Below, in pieces: positions 1 through 8,917 of a DNA stretch of 64,000 nucleotides. Every line of letters starts with the position of its first letter. The stretch's first letter is position 1. The translations under genes were made by a program, and so were the position numbers. This stretch comes from UBA7662 sp943369355 (GTDB lineage: Bacteria > Bacteroidota > Bacteroidia > UBA7662): NCBI GenBank assembly GCA_943369355.1, contig CALRMX020000006.1, positions 124,001 through 188,000 on the forward strand. Direction: 5' to 3'. The notes below the pieces were generated by a model. The model did not search any database, was not told the DNA's origin, and saw nothing but the letters and a program-made list of their open reading frames with translations.

Positions 1-1442
1 TATTCGCGTATGTAATTCGTGGTCGATAAACCTGTCATGTTTTTTATCCTCCTATGCAGCTGTGTTCTACTCATGTGCATTAATGCACTTATTTGCACCA
101 TGTCGGGCAATTCAACGTGTAAATGGGCCTCAATGATTTGGTGTAACCTGCCCATGAATTGTTCATCGATACTTTCCTTCTCCTGCGCTTTTACGAGCTC
201 TTGTACGGTGGTGCGGCTTGCTTGGTCGCGAACCAATTCTCGATTTCGGAGTAACTTGTGAAAAACAGCGAGTTGAAACGCATCGGATTCTGAAGTCAAT
301 AAAATCTCATCCACTAGATGGTCGTTCGCATTTAACCTTTCCTGTAGCGATACGGAGGAGCTTGACCATACCACAGGTATAGCAGAGCTTCTACTATTCG
401 ATTTCAAAAATTTAAGCGCTTGAATAAAGTCGGCATTCATGGCTTGTTCACACACCACCAAATCCGGTGTATGATCCATAGTTAAACGAATGCCTTTTTC
501 AAGGGTATGCGCGAAAATGAGCCGATAGGTATCGCTAAGTTTTTTCTGCCAAGGTTGCTGTGCACTTTCCGGTGCAATCACAATAATGAGGGGTTGTTTA
601 TTCTTTTGAAAGGTGTCAACGGCTATAATTTCATACGTATCCACTTCTTTAATCAACTCATTCAGTTGATATGGGCCATTTTCAAAAATTTGGTCGATTT
701 GGTATTGATTGTAGGTTATGGATTCGGAAGTGCCAAATACGGGCATTTCCACTACTGCCAACGTGCCTTGGTCAGTTTTAGATATGAAGGCAAGGGTGCC
801 TTCCAAAACATCTAAGAGTCGTTTTACTAGATAGAGACCAAGGCTAGTGCTTTGGTAATATTTTAGGTGGAGCGGATCGTCGTAAAACGGGTTAGTAAGT
901 TGTGGAATTTTGTCGGCCTGTATACCTATACCATTGTCCGACACGGTAATCGAAACGGCGGGTTTATCTTTGAACAATTGTACACTTACCTTTACTTCAC
1001 CATCTTTTTTATTGCTATAGCGAATGGAGTTCGCGGTGAGCGTATAGAGTATGCGTCTGAGTTTCCGAAAATCGAAATAACAGTCATGATGAGCTACGTT
1101 GCTCGTGAAATGAAGTTGAACCTCGCGCTTTGAAGCTGCCTGTTTAAAGGAGTTCGTGATGCCCCGACAAAATTGAATCAAATCGCTTTTTTGAAGTTGA
1201 GCTATGGCTTCACCCGACTCTATTTCCGCTATTTCCTCCAGCAAACTAATCAACGATTGAAATCGCCATGCATTTTTGAGCACAAATTGAAGCTCTTCGT
1301 GGTAGGCAATATCCTTCTCTTTGAGCAACAATTCCTCTAACGGGCGAACGATTTGTTCGAGTGGCGATCCAAATTCTTTAGAGAGGTTTCTGCCGGTTTT
1401 CGCAAGTAGTGTTTTTAATTCTTCGAGGGCAAATTCGGACAT
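1..1442 (-). CDS. Degenerate hybrid two-component regulator (HTCS-like), C-terminus cut
   Basis: The frame is open from an ATG at 1442 to the window edge (480 codons), so the end is missing. The order is that of the core of a Bacteroidota hybrid two-component protein: a dimerisation helix (about 10-75), an ATPase with N box near 137, an intact G1 motif SDNGIGI near 167 and a G2 motif SLGLYLVK near 195, then a receiver-like domain (about 280-400) and an AraC-type helix-turn-helix (about 420 onward). There is no signal peptide, membrane helix or sensor domain; an in-frame stop just upstream rules out a longer start. Key phosphorelay residues are changed: the H box reads NLSKEFGSPL, with Lys22 where the phosphoacceptor His should be, and the receiver has PDLVVCEQAM with Glu in place of the phosphoacceptor Asp and lacks the acidic pair and the conserved Lys. 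It probably binds ATP and DNA but signals without phosphotransfer (inference). It starts 5 bases after the usp stop, so the two are likely co-transcribed. Confidence 0.8.
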   Translation of the reverse strand, partial: MSEFALEELKTLLAKTGRNLSKEFGSPLEQIVRPLEELLLKEKDIAYHEELQFVLKNAWRFQSLISLLEEIAEIESGEAIAQLQKSDLIQFCRGITNSFKQAASKREVQLHFTSNVAHHDCYFDFRKLRRILYTLTANSIRYSNKKDGEVKVSVQLFKDKPAVSITVSDNGIGIQADKIPQLTNPFYDDPLHLKYYQSTSLGLYLVKRLLDVLEGTLAFISKTDQGTLAVVEMPVFGTSESITYNQYQIDQIFENGPYQLNELIKEVDTYEIIAVDTFQKNKQPLIIVIAPESAQQPWQKKLSDTYRLIFAHTLEKGIRLTMDHTPDLVVCEQAMNADFIQALKFLKSNSRSSAIPVVWSSSSVSLQERLNANDHLVDEILLTSESDAFQLAVFHKLLRNRELVRDQASRTTVQELVKAQEKESIDEQFMGRLHQIIEAHLHVELPDMVQISALMHMSRTQLHRRIKNMTGLSTTNYIRE

Positions 1443-1447
1443 GGCTA

Positions 1448-2275
1448 CTATTTAGGGGCTGCTATTCCTGAGAAAAGGTCGTAAACTTTAAGGATCTGCT
1501 TGTAATTCATGATTAAAACAGGAATGTTAAACTTGTTGGTAATCATCTGCTGATCGAAATTGCTTCCGAAGAGGTTTTTGATTCCATCTTCCTTGTGATT
1601 GATAATGGCAATCAAATCGGCTTCAACCATATTCGCGTAGTCGAGCAGACTTGAGGTATAACCTTTATTGCCAGTTTCGGATATGCTAATCACTTCCATT
1701 TTGTGACTCTCAAGCAGGTTTTTCGCGTACTTCAAGTTGAGCTCAGTTCTTTTTTTCAGGAATTCGTCGGAATAATTCGCCGAGAACAAATGAATACGAG
1801 CGCCACTGAGTCGAGCTACTTCAATCACGTTGTGTAGAATTTGCTTTTCCTCGGCTATGAAGTCAACAGGAACTACAATTTCTTTTATCGCCGGCTGTTT
1901 TGGTGCCGTTTGGGTGATGACAAAGGCTGTTTTCGAGTTGCTGACAACGCTCAGTGCTTTGCTTCCGAACAGGTATTGTAATCCTTTAAGTCCGTGCGTG
2001 CCCATGTATACCAAGTTTGATGCATAGTCGGAAGCGTACCTGCCAATTTCGGTTATTTGTCCCAACTGCGTATCCACGGTGATATGAATGCCGTTTCCAG
2101 CATACTTTCCAGCAAGTACTTCAAGCTTACGGAGAGCGGGAGCAATTTCTTCTTCCAATTCAACCAAATGGAGCAATACGATATGTGCCTTACACGTTTG
2201 AGCGAAGACCAAAGCGTGCTTCAAAGCGTTTTCAGTGATTTCGGTAAAATCGATGGGTACAAGTAGCGTTTTCAT
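1448..2275 (-). CDS. Tandem universal stress protein (two Usp domains)
   Basis: A cytoplasmic protein of about 275 residues with two Usp folds in tandem. The first begins with the usual strand MKTLLVPIDFTE and carries a nucleotide-binding loop of the form GTHG...FGS; the second begins at KEIVVPVDF and has a weaker loop (NHKEDGIKNLFGS), so only the first half is likely to bind ATP. Proteins of this family bind ATP or ADP and help in stress and starvation responses. The ATG at 2275 was chosen because a longer version would need a TTG at 2290, which lies inside the likely -7 element. The degenerate regulator follows 5 bases later and may act with it. Confidence 0.85.
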   Translation of the reverse strand: MKTLLVPIDFTEITENALKHALVFAQTCKAHIVLLHLVELEEEIAPALRKLEVLAGKYAGNGIHITVDTQLGQITEIGRYASDYASNLVYMGTHGLKGLQYLFGSKALSVVSNSKTAFVITQTAPKQPAIKEIVVPVDFIAEEKQILHNVIEVARLSGARIHLFSANYSDEFLKKRTELNLKYAKNLLESHKMEVISISETGNKGYTSSLLDYANMVEADLIAIINHKEDGIKNLFGSNFDQQMITNKFNIPVLIMNYKQILKVYDLFSGIAAPK

Positions 2276-2287
2276 AGGTTTTTTTTT

Positions 2288-2295
2288 CAAAATTA
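2288..2295 (-). promoter_or_regulatory. -7 element for the usp/regulator operon
   Basis: On the minus strand this reads TAATTTTG, a full match to the Bacteroidota -7 consensus TAnnTTTG. It lies 12 bases before the usp ATG. No good TTTG -33 box was found at the expected distance. Confidence 0.4.
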
Positions 2296-2359
2296 CTTGG
2301 CTGCTATCCCCCGTTTTTGCACTAATGTTTCATATTTTTTCTTAAAAGTGCAAGTAATT
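2291..2359. repeat. Nested inverted repeats in a divergent intergenic region
   Basis: AATTACTTG (2291-2299) is mirrored by CAAGTAATT (2351-2359), and TTGCACT (2317-2323) is mirrored by AGTGCAA (2347-2353). The two right arms overlap, so the pairings are mutually exclusive. The repeats lie between the divergent usp operon and the small exported-protein gene, next to the usp -7 element, and could be a regulator binding site. Confidence 0.4.
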
Positions 2360-2411
2360 TACCTCCTACAAGTAACGTTAGTTGTATTTTATCCACACAA
2401 AAAACAAAATC

Positions 2412-2864
2412 ATGAGCCGTCTTTTACTGTTCTTCACCCTCTTTTCGGCCACTGTATCAGCACAAGAAGTAGATACTGCCAAAATCTTAAGGATGTACGA
2501 CAATCAAACCATCGTCTTGGAGCCATCCAGCAATCGATACCAACGCGGAAGAGATATGAATGAAATAGGTATTTTCAATCAAAAAATGGTTGGTAAGTTG
2601 TCGGGCGATGAGGCCTCAGCATTAATCATAGAATCCTCTAAAAGAAGCCGCCGTGGATTTTGGGGAGGCATGGGAAGTTTAGTCGTTGTAGTGAGTGCTA
2701 CTGGACTTGCATCTGTTTCAACGCCTGTTGCGGCAATCGTGGTTACTGGAGGGATAGTTTGGTACATCTATTCCTTGAACCAGCTATTTTCAGCAGAAGA
2801 TTTATTACACAAAGCAGTTTGGCATCACAACCGTGAAGTTGTGAAAAGGGCTGTTGCGCCCTGA
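2412..2864 (+). CDS. Small exported protein of unknown function
   Basis: About 150 residues. The ATG at 2412 gives a clear signal peptide (MSRLLLFFTLFSATVSA, then QE); a longer reading would need a TTG start at 2382. The middle part, after a KRSRRGFWGG stretch, holds one or two hydrophobic Gly/Ala/Val-rich segments that could span a membrane, followed by a charged C-terminus. I do not recognise the family. It stands alone, divergent from the usp operon and upstream of the cox operon. Confidence 0.6.
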   Translation: MSRLLLFFTLFSATVSAQEVDTAKILRMYDNQTIVLEPSSNRYQRGRDMNEIGIFNQKMVGKLSGDEASALIIESSKRSRRGFWGGMGSLVVVVSATGLASVSTPVAAIVVTGGIVWYIYSLNQLFSAEDLLHKAVWHHNREVVKRAVAP

Positions 2865-2956
2865 TAACGAAGCGATAATACGTTAGGCCGAACGGGCATA
2901 TCTAGCAGAATTTATATTTCGCCTCTCAACTAAAGAATAGGAGGTGAAGATTTTGC

Positions 2957-2964
2957 TATATTTG
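2957..2964 (+). promoter_or_regulatory. Candidate -7 element for the cox operon
   Basis: TATATTTG matches TAnnTTTG and sits about 110 bases before the first cox gene, leaving a moderately long leader. A matching -33 TTTG is not seen at the right distance, so the call is tentative. Confidence 0.35.
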
Positions 2965-3074
2965 CCCGTGTTTTTTTACCGTAAAACTGCCAAACCATTC
3001 GTTCAAAGGCTTGTTATGCTTATTAGGACGGTGAAGCAGGGATACTAAATTTTGACAAACCGACCAAGCATACC

Positions 3075-4496
3075 ATGATGTTCAGAAATCTGATTTTCAA
3101 GTCTTTCGTTTGCAGCGCTTTTTTAGCTCTGGCTATGTTACTTCCTTCGAACGAAGTAAATGCACAAGCCAGTGGGGCTGAATTGTTCGCCAACAACTGT
3201 GCAGCCTGCCACAAAATTGATCAGGATCTTGTAGGACCTGCGCTCAAAGGCATTCACGATCGGCGTGATGAGGCGTGGCTTATCAAGTGGATAAAAAATT
3301 CACAAGCAGTGATTGCCTCGGGCGATCAATATGCCGTGGATTTGTACAACAAATGGAACAAGGTGGCAATGCCGGCATATGACTGGAGCGATGAAGAGAT
3401 TAAATCGGTTCTGGCCTATATCAAAGAACAAGAAAAGGTAGTAGCAGCCCCGGCAACAGCATCAGCCGACGGATCTGCCGCTCCGGCAGCGAGCGACGGG
3501 GGATTTAGCGACAATATTCTTTTGATGCTCATGGTCATTGTACTTGGAGCTACTTTATTGGTTGCTGGTCGTACGGTATCGGCCGCTTACAAAGCAAAAG
3601 GTATTCGTCTTTTCAATTGGAACAACATCAACGGTGCACTTTTCATCGTATTCCTGCTTGTCTTTTTTGCCTTCGTAGGTTGGCATTTCTTGAAGTACAT
3701 GAAATACACCTTACCCGTAGCCGCATCGGCGCACGGAGTTTTGATCGACAGGATGTTGGCGATTACCTTTTGGCTCACGTTTGTGGTGTTCATCATCACC
3801 CACATACTCTTGTTTTATTACGCTTATGCTTACCGCCGCAAAGAAGGTCAACAAGCTCTTCACTATGCCGATAACCACAAATTAGAATTCTTGTGGACGG
3901 TTATACCTGCTGCTGTGTTGACGGTTTTGGTGCTCTACGGAACTAAGGTTTGGAGAGACATCACCCAAGGTGAAATAGCCAAAGAAGCACTTACGATCGA
4001 GCTTTTTGCTTATCAATTCGGTTGGAAAGCACGTTATACAGGTACCGATGGCGAATTGGGTAAACACGACTACCGTCTAATTTCGGCAACCAACGACATG
4101 GGTATTAGCCCTGAAGACCCGAAAGCAGCTGACGATTTGTTGGTTCCAGAAGTGTATTTGGTGAAGAACCAGCCTGTATTGCTAAAGTTGCGTGCTCGTG
4201 ATGTTATCCACTCGGCCTATTTACCTCATTTCAGGGTACAAATGAACGTGGTTCCGGGCATGCCTACACAATTCTATTTTACACCTACCATGACCACCGA
4301 AGAGATGCGTCGTGCAACGGGTAACTATAACTTTAACTACGAGCTCGCATGTAATAAAATCTGTGGAGCAGCTCACTTCAACATGCGATTGAAGTTTGTT
4401 GTGGTAGAACAAGCAGAATACGACGCTTGGCTGGCCAAGCAAAAAACCTATTTCAAAAAACCAGCTGCGCAAACAGCATCATTGAATCTGAACTAA
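3075..4496 (+). CDS. coxB: Cytochrome c - cytochrome c oxidase subunit II fusion
   Basis: 473 residues. A signal peptide ends near Ala30. Residues about 31-120 form a class I cytochrome c domain with the haem motif CAACH (Cys42, Cys45, His46) and a likely axial Met99 in VAMPAYDW. After an Ala/Pro/Ser linker come about four membrane helices (about 147-300), then the CuA cupredoxin domain: His379, and Cys426-x3-Cys430-x3-His434-x2-Met437, the complete CuA ligand set. Electrons would pass from the covalent haem to CuA and then to subunit I. In the classic caa3 enzymes the cytochrome c domain is at the C-terminus of subunit II; here it is at the N-terminus and extra helices follow it. First gene of an eleven-gene operon; coxA follows after 21 bases. 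Confidence 0.92.
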   Translation: MMFRNLIFKSFVCSAFLALAMLLPSNEVNAQASGAELFANNCAACHKIDQDLVGPALKGIHDRRDEAWLIKWIKNSQAVIASGDQYAVDLYNKWNKVAMPAYDWSDEEIKSVLAYIKEQEKVVAAPATASADGSAAPAASDGGFSDNILLMLMVIVLGATLLVAGRTVSAAYKAKGIRLFNWNNINGALFIVFLLVFFAFVGWHFLKYMKYTLPVAASAHGVLIDRMLAITFWLTFVVFIITHILLFYYAYAYRRKEGQQALHYADNHKLEFLWTVIPAAVLTVLVLYGTKVWRDITQGEIAKEALTIELFAYQFGWKARYTGTDGELGKHDYRLISATNDMGISPEDPKAADDLLVPEVYLVKNQPVLLKLRARDVIHSAYLPHFRVQMNVVPGMPTQFYFTPTMTTEEMRRATGNYNFNYELACNKICGAAHFNMRLKFVVVEQAEYDAWLAKQKTYFKKPAAQTASLNLN

Positions 4497-4517
4497 GAAA
4501 TTAAGGCAACCATCACT

Positions 4518-6407
4518 ATGGCGCACACACACGACCACCACCACGACCACCATCAGGAGACGTTCATCTCGAAGTACATCTTCTCGATGGATCACAAAAT
4601 GATCGCGAAACAATACCTCATCACAGGTATGATTATGGCGATTATCGCTGCTTTACTTTCACTTTTATTCCGTCTTCAGCTGGGCTGGCCCGAAAACACC
4701 TTTCCATGGCTAGAAACCTTGCTGGGCGATTGGGGTAAAGGTGGCCGCTTGGATCCAAATTTCTACCTGGCTTTGGTAACCTTACACGGAACCTTGATGG
4801 TGTTCTTTGTATTGACAGCTGGATTGAGTGGAACGTTTTCCAATTTGTTGATTCCATTGCAAATTGGTGCACGCGATATGGCTTCGCCGTTTTTGAACAT
4901 GCTTAGCTATTGGTTATTTTTCTGTTCGTCGGTGATCATGTTGATTTCACTTTTCGTTGAAAGTGGACCAGCGGCAGCAGGTTGGACGATTTATCCGCCA
5001 CTGAGTGCCTTGCCGCAAGCTGTGCCCGGTTCAGGATTAGGAATGACCTTGTGGCTCATTTCGATGACTTTGTTCATCGCTTCGTCGTTAATGGGTGCAT
5101 TGAACTACATCACCACTATTTTGAATATGCGTACACCGGGCATGAAAATGACCCGCATGCCATTAACCATTTGGTCGTTTTTAACTACAGCTATACTCGG
5201 AACGCTCTCGTTCCCAGTACTCTTGGCTGCAGCGGTGTTACTCATTTTCGACCGTTCTTTCGGGACAAGCTTTTACTTGAGCGAAATTTTCATCGCCGGT
5301 GAAGTGTTGAACCGCAATGGAGGAAGTCCGATTCTTTTCCAGCACTTGTTCTGGTTCTTGGGTCACCCCGAAGTATACATTGTATTGATGCCTGCCTTGG
5401 GTATCACTTCAGAAGTAATTGCAACCAATGCACGTAAACCCATTTTCGGCTACCGCGCCATGATTGGTTCCTTACTTGGGATTTCTGTTTTGTCGTTCAT
5501 CGTGTGGGGTCACCACATGTTTGTAACCGGAATGAACCCCTTCCTGGGCAACGTATTCATGATCTTGACGTTGATTATCGCGGTGCCTTCGGCAGTAAAA
5601 ACGTTCAACTACCTGGCAACGCTGTGGAAAGGTAACATCCGATTTACTCCAGCCATGTTGTTTGCAATTGGCCTGGTTTCATTATTCATTTCTGGTGGAT
5701 TAACAGGTATTTATTTGGGTAATGCCGCATTGGATATCAATTTACACGACACCTATTTCGTAGTAGCGCATTTCCACTTGGTAATGGGTTCGGCCTCTAT
5801 GTTTGGTATGTTGGCAGGCGTGTACCATTGGTATCCTAGAATGTACGGCCGTTTGCTCAACGAAAAGCTCGGCTATCTACACTTCTGGCTCACTTTTGCA
5901 GCGGTGTACATGGTGTTCTTCCCCATGCACTTCATGGGATTAGACGGTGTTCCACGTCGTTATTACAACTTCACAGGATTTGAGTGGATGAGTGAATGGA
6001 CCGATTTGAACAAGTTCATCTCTATTTCTGCAATCTTGGGAACGGCAGCACAGTTGATCTTTATCTGGAACTATTTCTATAGCATCAAAAATGGTAAGAA
6101 GTCGCCGCAAAACCCTTGGCGTTCCAATACGCTAGAGTGGACGGCTCCTATCGAAGAGCGGATGCACGGCAACTGGCCTGGTGAAATTCCACATGTTCAT
6201 CGTTGGCCGTATGACTACAGCTTACCCGGCGCAGCAGAAGATTTTATTCCGCAAACGGTGAAAGACGATGACTTGCCAGAGGAGTTACGTCACGGCAAAA
6301 CGAAACCCGCGCCAGAACATGCGGTAAATGCTAGTGAAACGGAGACCGTAGTCGATAAAGTTCTCTTTAGCCGCTTCTTGAGCTTCTTCAGTTTCCGCAA
6401 GGCTTGA
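4518..6407 (+). CDS. coxA: Cytochrome c oxidase subunit I
   Basis: 629 residues with about 12 or more membrane helices. It reduces oxygen to water at a haem A3-CuB site and pumps protons. Visible motifs include GHPEVYIVLMPALG (CuB His, the cross-linked Tyr and the Glu of A1-type enzymes), WGHHMFVTGM (two further CuB His) and HDTYFVVAHFHLVMG (haem ligands). The N-terminus has an unusual His/Asp-rich tag (residues 3-12), and the C-terminus extends about 80 hydrophilic residues past the last helix. It is encoded directly after the subunit II fusion and before the haem A synthesis genes. Confidence 0.96.
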   Translation: MAHTHDHHHDHHQETFISKYIFSMDHKMIAKQYLITGMIMAIIAALLSLLFRLQLGWPENTFPWLETLLGDWGKGGRLDPNFYLALVTLHGTLMVFFVLTAGLSGTFSNLLIPLQIGARDMASPFLNMLSYWLFFCSSVIMLISLFVESGPAAAGWTIYPPLSALPQAVPGSGLGMTLWLISMTLFIASSLMGALNYITTILNMRTPGMKMTRMPLTIWSFLTTAILGTLSFPVLLAAAVLLIFDRSFGTSFYLSEIFIAGEVLNRNGGSPILFQHLFWFLGHPEVYIVLMPALGITSEVIATNARKPIFGYRAMIGSLLGISVLSFIVWGHHMFVTGMNPFLGNVFMILTLIIAVPSAVKTFNYLATLWKGNIRFTPAMLFAIGLVSLFISGGLTGIYLGNAALDINLHDTYFVVAHFHLVMGSASMFGMLAGVYHWYPRMYGRLLNEKLGYLHFWLTFAAVYMVFFPMHFMGLDGVPRRYYNFTGFEWMSEWTDLNKFISISAILGTAAQLIFIWNYFYSIKNGKKSPQNPWRSNTLEWTAPIEERMHGNWPGEIPHVHRWPYDYSLPGAAEDFIPQTVKDDDLPEELRHGKTKPAPEHAVNASETETVVDKVLFSRFLSFFSFRKA

Positions 6408-6417
6408 TAACCGCTTA

Positions 6418-7404
6418 ATGGATAAAACATCACGAAACCACAACGGTCGTGAGTTGGCCTACTTTAGAGTAAGCACACTGACGATAGTTGTGGTTTTTTT
6501 ATTGATTGCGATCGGAGGTATTGTACGTAGCTCAGGCGCTGGTATGGGATGCCCCGATTGGCCAAAGTGTTTTGATCAGTGGGTGCCACCAACGTCAGAG
6601 AGTGAATTGCCGACCAATTATCAGCAGATTTACCACGACAGAGGGTATGCCGATACCACCTTTAATGCTGTTAAAACCTGGACAGAGTATTTAAACCGAC
6701 TCTTCGGTGTGCTTACAGGCGGCTTTATCATTTTGCACCTCATTTTTGCCGTTCGTGCTTACCGGACTAGTAATCGTTTGGTTGTACGTTTGGCTATTGC
6801 GAGTCTTGTGCTTGTCTTGGTGCAAGGTGGCGTAGGTGCCTTCGTCGTCATGACCAATTTGCATCAAGGGATCATCACCCTGCATCTCGTTTTGGCCTTG
6901 GCCATTGCAGCGCTGCTGTTGGCCGCTCGAATCTACAGTAGACCGTACACTGTACAAGCAAGCGTAGCACAGTTGAAGTCAGCGCGCAAACTGGTATTGT
7001 TGGTTGGTGTTGTTTTGTTGTGGCAAATGATTTTAGGGACACAAGTGAGGGAAGAGGTAGATGCGGTAAGCCGTCAATTGGAAGGACAATCGAAACAAAT
7101 GTGGCTTCGTGCCTTAGGTGCTGTATTTAGTTTGCATAAACTTTTCTCAGTGGTCACCTTGGCTTCGGTAGTTTATTTGGCCTATGTGCTTCAACAATAT
7201 TTTAGAGGCCAAAAGCTCCAGAACTATGGTATTTTTGCACTGCTGTTGACGGGTGCTCAACTAATGACGGGGGTATTACTGAATCAATTTGGTTTGCCTG
7301 CAGTGCCACAAGCCTTGCATCTGGTTTTTAGTTCGTTGAGCTTTGGTTTACTTTTTTGGATTTGGGCTGATTTGCATCGCAGTTTAAAAGTAAATCGGGG
7401 ATGA
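6418..7404 (+). CDS. ctaA: Haem A synthase
   Basis: 328 residues with about eight membrane helices. It oxidises the C8 methyl of haem O to a formyl group to give haem A for subunit I. The N-terminal loop has GAGMGCPDWPKCF, the cysteine-containing signature of the family, and the four membrane His are seen in LHLIF, LHQGIITLH, SLHKLFS and ALHLVF. Its stop overlaps the start of ctaB by 4 bases, so the two haem A steps are coupled in translation. Confidence 0.93.
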   Translation: MDKTSRNHNGRELAYFRVSTLTIVVVFLLIAIGGIVRSSGAGMGCPDWPKCFDQWVPPTSESELPTNYQQIYHDRGYADTTFNAVKTWTEYLNRLFGVLTGGFIILHLIFAVRAYRTSNRLVVRLAIASLVLVLVQGGVGAFVVMTNLHQGIITLHLVLALAIAALLLAARIYSRPYTVQASVAQLKSARKLVLLVGVVLLWQMILGTQVREEVDAVSRQLEGQSKQMWLRALGAVFSLHKLFSVVTLASVVYLAYVLQQYFRGQKLQNYGIFALLLTGAQLMTGVLLNQFGLPAVPQALHLVFSSLSFGLLFWIWADLHRSLKVNRG

Positions 7405-8303
7405 GTGCAACAACAGCAGCCGTAAATGCCGAAAGGTCTTCATCATTCATGCAAAAGCTCCGTGATTATACCCAATTTCTGAAAATTAGACTAGCCAGCT
7501 TGGTAGTGTTCAGTTCCGGAATTGGGTACGCCATAGCAGCAGGAAGTGCTTTTGATGTAGTGCAGTTTTTTTGGTTGGTGTTGGGTGGGTTCCTCATCGT
7601 TGGGGCTTCTAATGGTATCAATCAAATCATTGAACGAGATAGCGATCAATTGATGGCACGTACGGCTAATCGGCCTGTGGCTACGGGCAGAATGTCGGTG
7701 TGGGAGGCTGCTTTAATCGCCCTAATCACCGGTATTGCTGGCGTAATCATCATAGGCCTAACCACTAATCGATTGAGTGCAGCACTCGGTTTGATGTCGT
7801 TGTTGAGCTATGCATTTGTGTATACCCCCATGAAAAAACGCAGCCCGTTTGCGGTGTTTATCGGTGCTTTCCCAGGTGCATTGCCGATCCTAATCGGGTA
7901 TGCCGCCTTTAATGGCCAGCTCAACCTCGAATCGGGTTTGTTGTTTTTAGTGCAGTTCATTTGGCAGTTTCCACATTTTTGGGCCATTGCCTGGGTGCTG
8001 CACGACGATTATGGAAAGGCAGGGTTCAGGTTGCTACCGAATGCAGGCGAGCCCAGTCGGAAAAATGCTTTCCAAATTCTTTGGTATACCGCATCCATCA
8101 TTCCTGTTAGTCTTGCTCCAGTTTATTACGGTTTTGCTGGAAATTGGGCTGCGGGTATATGCCTACTCGCTGGATTATTTTTTGCCTGGCAGGCTTGGGT
8201 GCTTTATCGAAAATTGGATAAAACCTCAGCCCGGAGTTTAATGTTTGGTTCTTTTCTGTATCTCCCTTTGGTACAGTTGATTTACCTGATTGATAAAATT
8301 TAA
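7401..8303 (+). CDS. ctaB: Protohaem IX farnesyltransferase (haem O synthase)
   Basis: 300 residues of the UbiA prenyltransferase superfamily with about nine membrane helices. It adds a farnesyl group to haem B to make haem O, the substrate of CtaA. The prenyl-diphosphate/Mg site is visible as NQIIERDSDQLMARTANRP near residues 75-93, and a second Asp-containing loop reads LHDDYGKAG. The symbol cyoE is equally used. Confidence 0.94.
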   Translation: MSATTAAVNAERSSSFMQKLRDYTQFLKIRLASLVVFSSGIGYAIAAGSAFDVVQFFWLVLGGFLIVGASNGINQIIERDSDQLMARTANRPVATGRMSVWEAALIALITGIAGVIIIGLTTNRLSAALGLMSLLSYAFVYTPMKKRSPFAVFIGAFPGALPILIGYAAFNGQLNLESGLLFLVQFIWQFPHFWAIAWVLHDDYGKAGFRLLPNAGEPSRKNAFQILWYTASIIPVSLAPVYYGFAGNWAAGICLLAGLFFAWQAWVLYRKLDKTSARSLMFGSFLYLPLVQLIYLIDKI

Positions 8304-8306
8304 GTG

Positions 8307-8891
8307 ATGATGACCGATATGGCTAGTCCGAGAAGGACAGAAAAACGAAAGTTCGTCATGGAACCCAAAGAATTTTTGATGTGGGCTTTCATGGTAAGTG
8401 TGTTCATGATTTTTGCGGGTTTTACAAGTGGTTACATCGTACGCAAAGGGGATGGCAATTGGCTGCAATTTGTACTGCCCAATGCTTTTGTATTGTCTAC
8501 TGCGATGGTGTTGTTATCGAGTGTGGCCATGCAATGGTCATTTATGCAGGCCAAGAAAAATGAGTTGGCGAAACTTAAGCTAGGTTTGATTGCGACAGCA
8601 GTGCTTGGTTTAGGTTTTGTAGGTGCTCAGCTTTTGGCCTATTCGCAGTTAGTAGGTATTGGCCTGTTTCTCAACGGTAATCCATCAGTAGGCTTTTTAT
8701 ACGTGGTAACATTCATGCACGCATTGCACGTTTTGAGTGCAATTATCGCCCTTATCGTTATATTTGCACAAGCTTTCCGGTATCAGGTACATTCCAAAAA
8801 ACTGCTCGGAATACGATTGGTGACCATTTTTTGGCATTTTCTCGGATTCCTATGGATTTATCTGTACGGATTCTTTTACTTTATGAATTAA
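8307..8891 (+). CDS. coxC: Cytochrome c oxidase subunit III, first copy
   Basis: About 194 residues with five membrane helices and a charged cytoplasmic N-terminus. It ends with FWHFLGFLWIYLYGFFY, the subunit III terminal signature, and has FMHALHVLSA before it. The start is one of two tandem ATG codons just after the ctaB stop; a GTG at 8304 touches them. It is the more divergent of two adjacent subunit III genes, a layout known in Bacteroidota cox operons. Confidence 0.88.
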   Translation: MMTDMASPRRTEKRKFVMEPKEFLMWAFMVSVFMIFAGFTSGYIVRKGDGNWLQFVLPNAFVLSTAMVLLSSVAMQWSFMQAKKNELAKLKLGLIATAVLGLGFVGAQLLAYSQLVGIGLFLNGNPSVGFLYVVTFMHALHVLSAIIALIVIFAQAFRYQVHSKKLLGIRLVTIFWHFLGFLWIYLYGFFYFMN

Positions 8892-8917
8892 ACCAAATAC
8901 AAACCTGATTTATCACC

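Noticed and set aside
507..1133. Plus-strand open frames of about 90-100 codons
   Set aside because: They are antisense to the clearly coding minus-strand regulator and show no protein-like pattern.
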